A DNA stretch of 64,000 bases. It comes from Notospermus geniculatus (taxonomy: Eukaryota > Nemertea > Pilidiophora > Heteronemertea > Lineidae). The translations under genes were made by a program, and so were the position numbers. A model generated the notes under the pieces. The model did no database searches, was not told the DNA's origin, and was given only the letters and a program-made list of their open reading frames with translations. Within the stretch, counting starts at the first letter, position 1; each line of letters begins with the position of its first letter. Location of the stretch: the NCBI GenBank assembly GCA_002633025.1, contig NMRB01000289.1:386846-450845 (forward strand), in the 5' to 3' direction. This document shows, one piece after another, positions 63,934-64,000 of the stretch.

Positions 63934-64000
63934 CTGAAACAAACAAACAATTACGAATGTGATTTTGCGAAGTTTATCTTATCTAATCTAAGCTTGCCTT

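Overview
The window is animal nuclear DNA. Genes are split into small exons with GT-AG introns, the noncoding DNA is full of short foldback transposons, and the proteins are metazoan channels and enzymes. The palindromes TACATGTA and TAGGCCTA recur throughout the noncoding DNA. I read this as a marine invertebrate, most likely an invertebrate deuterostome (echinoderm, hemichordate or cephalochordate); that placement is inference only. An assembly gap of Ns lies at 47299-48063, with single Ns at 2505 and 42437.

Plus strand, about 3.9-38.9 kb: the 3' part of a large intracellular calcium channel gene of the IP3-receptor/ryanodine-receptor superfamily. I could join 27 exons in phase into 1322 C-terminal residues ending at a stop at 38941-38943; the 5' end lies before the window. 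The order is armadillo/RIH-like segments, a pair of tandem duplicated 98-nt exons (7575-7672 and 7724-7821), a lysine-rich linker, an RIH-associated domain, a six-helix-type membrane region, the CxxC/HxxxxH zinc module and a 254-residue disordered acidic tail. The membrane region mixes IP3R-like and RyR-like signatures. Its selectivity filter, normally GGGVGD or GGGIGD, reads only GLIGD.

Minus strand, 49195-44420: a complete eight-exon zinc-dependent sorbitol dehydrogenase-like gene of 369 residues. The assembly gap falls in one of its introns.

Minus strand, 59593-53537: a complete nine-exon DEG/ENaC/ASIC-family sodium channel of about 993 residues. It has the HG motif, TM1, FPAVxxCN, the cysteine-rich ectodomain and the TM2 G-x-S filter. 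About 455-480 residues of helical sequence are inserted between the last palm strands, all inside one 1528-bp exon. Minus strand, 63933-63475 (continuing past the window): the last two exons of a second DEG/ENaC gene with the same exon structure, so this is a tandem channel cluster.

Inside the 8-kb intron of the calcium channel gene, on the opposite strand, are two phase-compatible exon candidates (30522-30290 and 28807-28640) resembling a CUB start and a C-type-lectin tail.

The remaining DNA holds at least seven families of foldback elements (MITEs), several in three or four copies, a three-level nested insertion at 46020-46620, two minisatellites, a 211-bp near-identical tandem array next to a channel exon, a decayed tRNA-like sequence, and two dispersed copies of a hammerhead-ribozyme-like core. 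All gene models were built by hand from splice sites and reading phase; no alignment or expression data were available.
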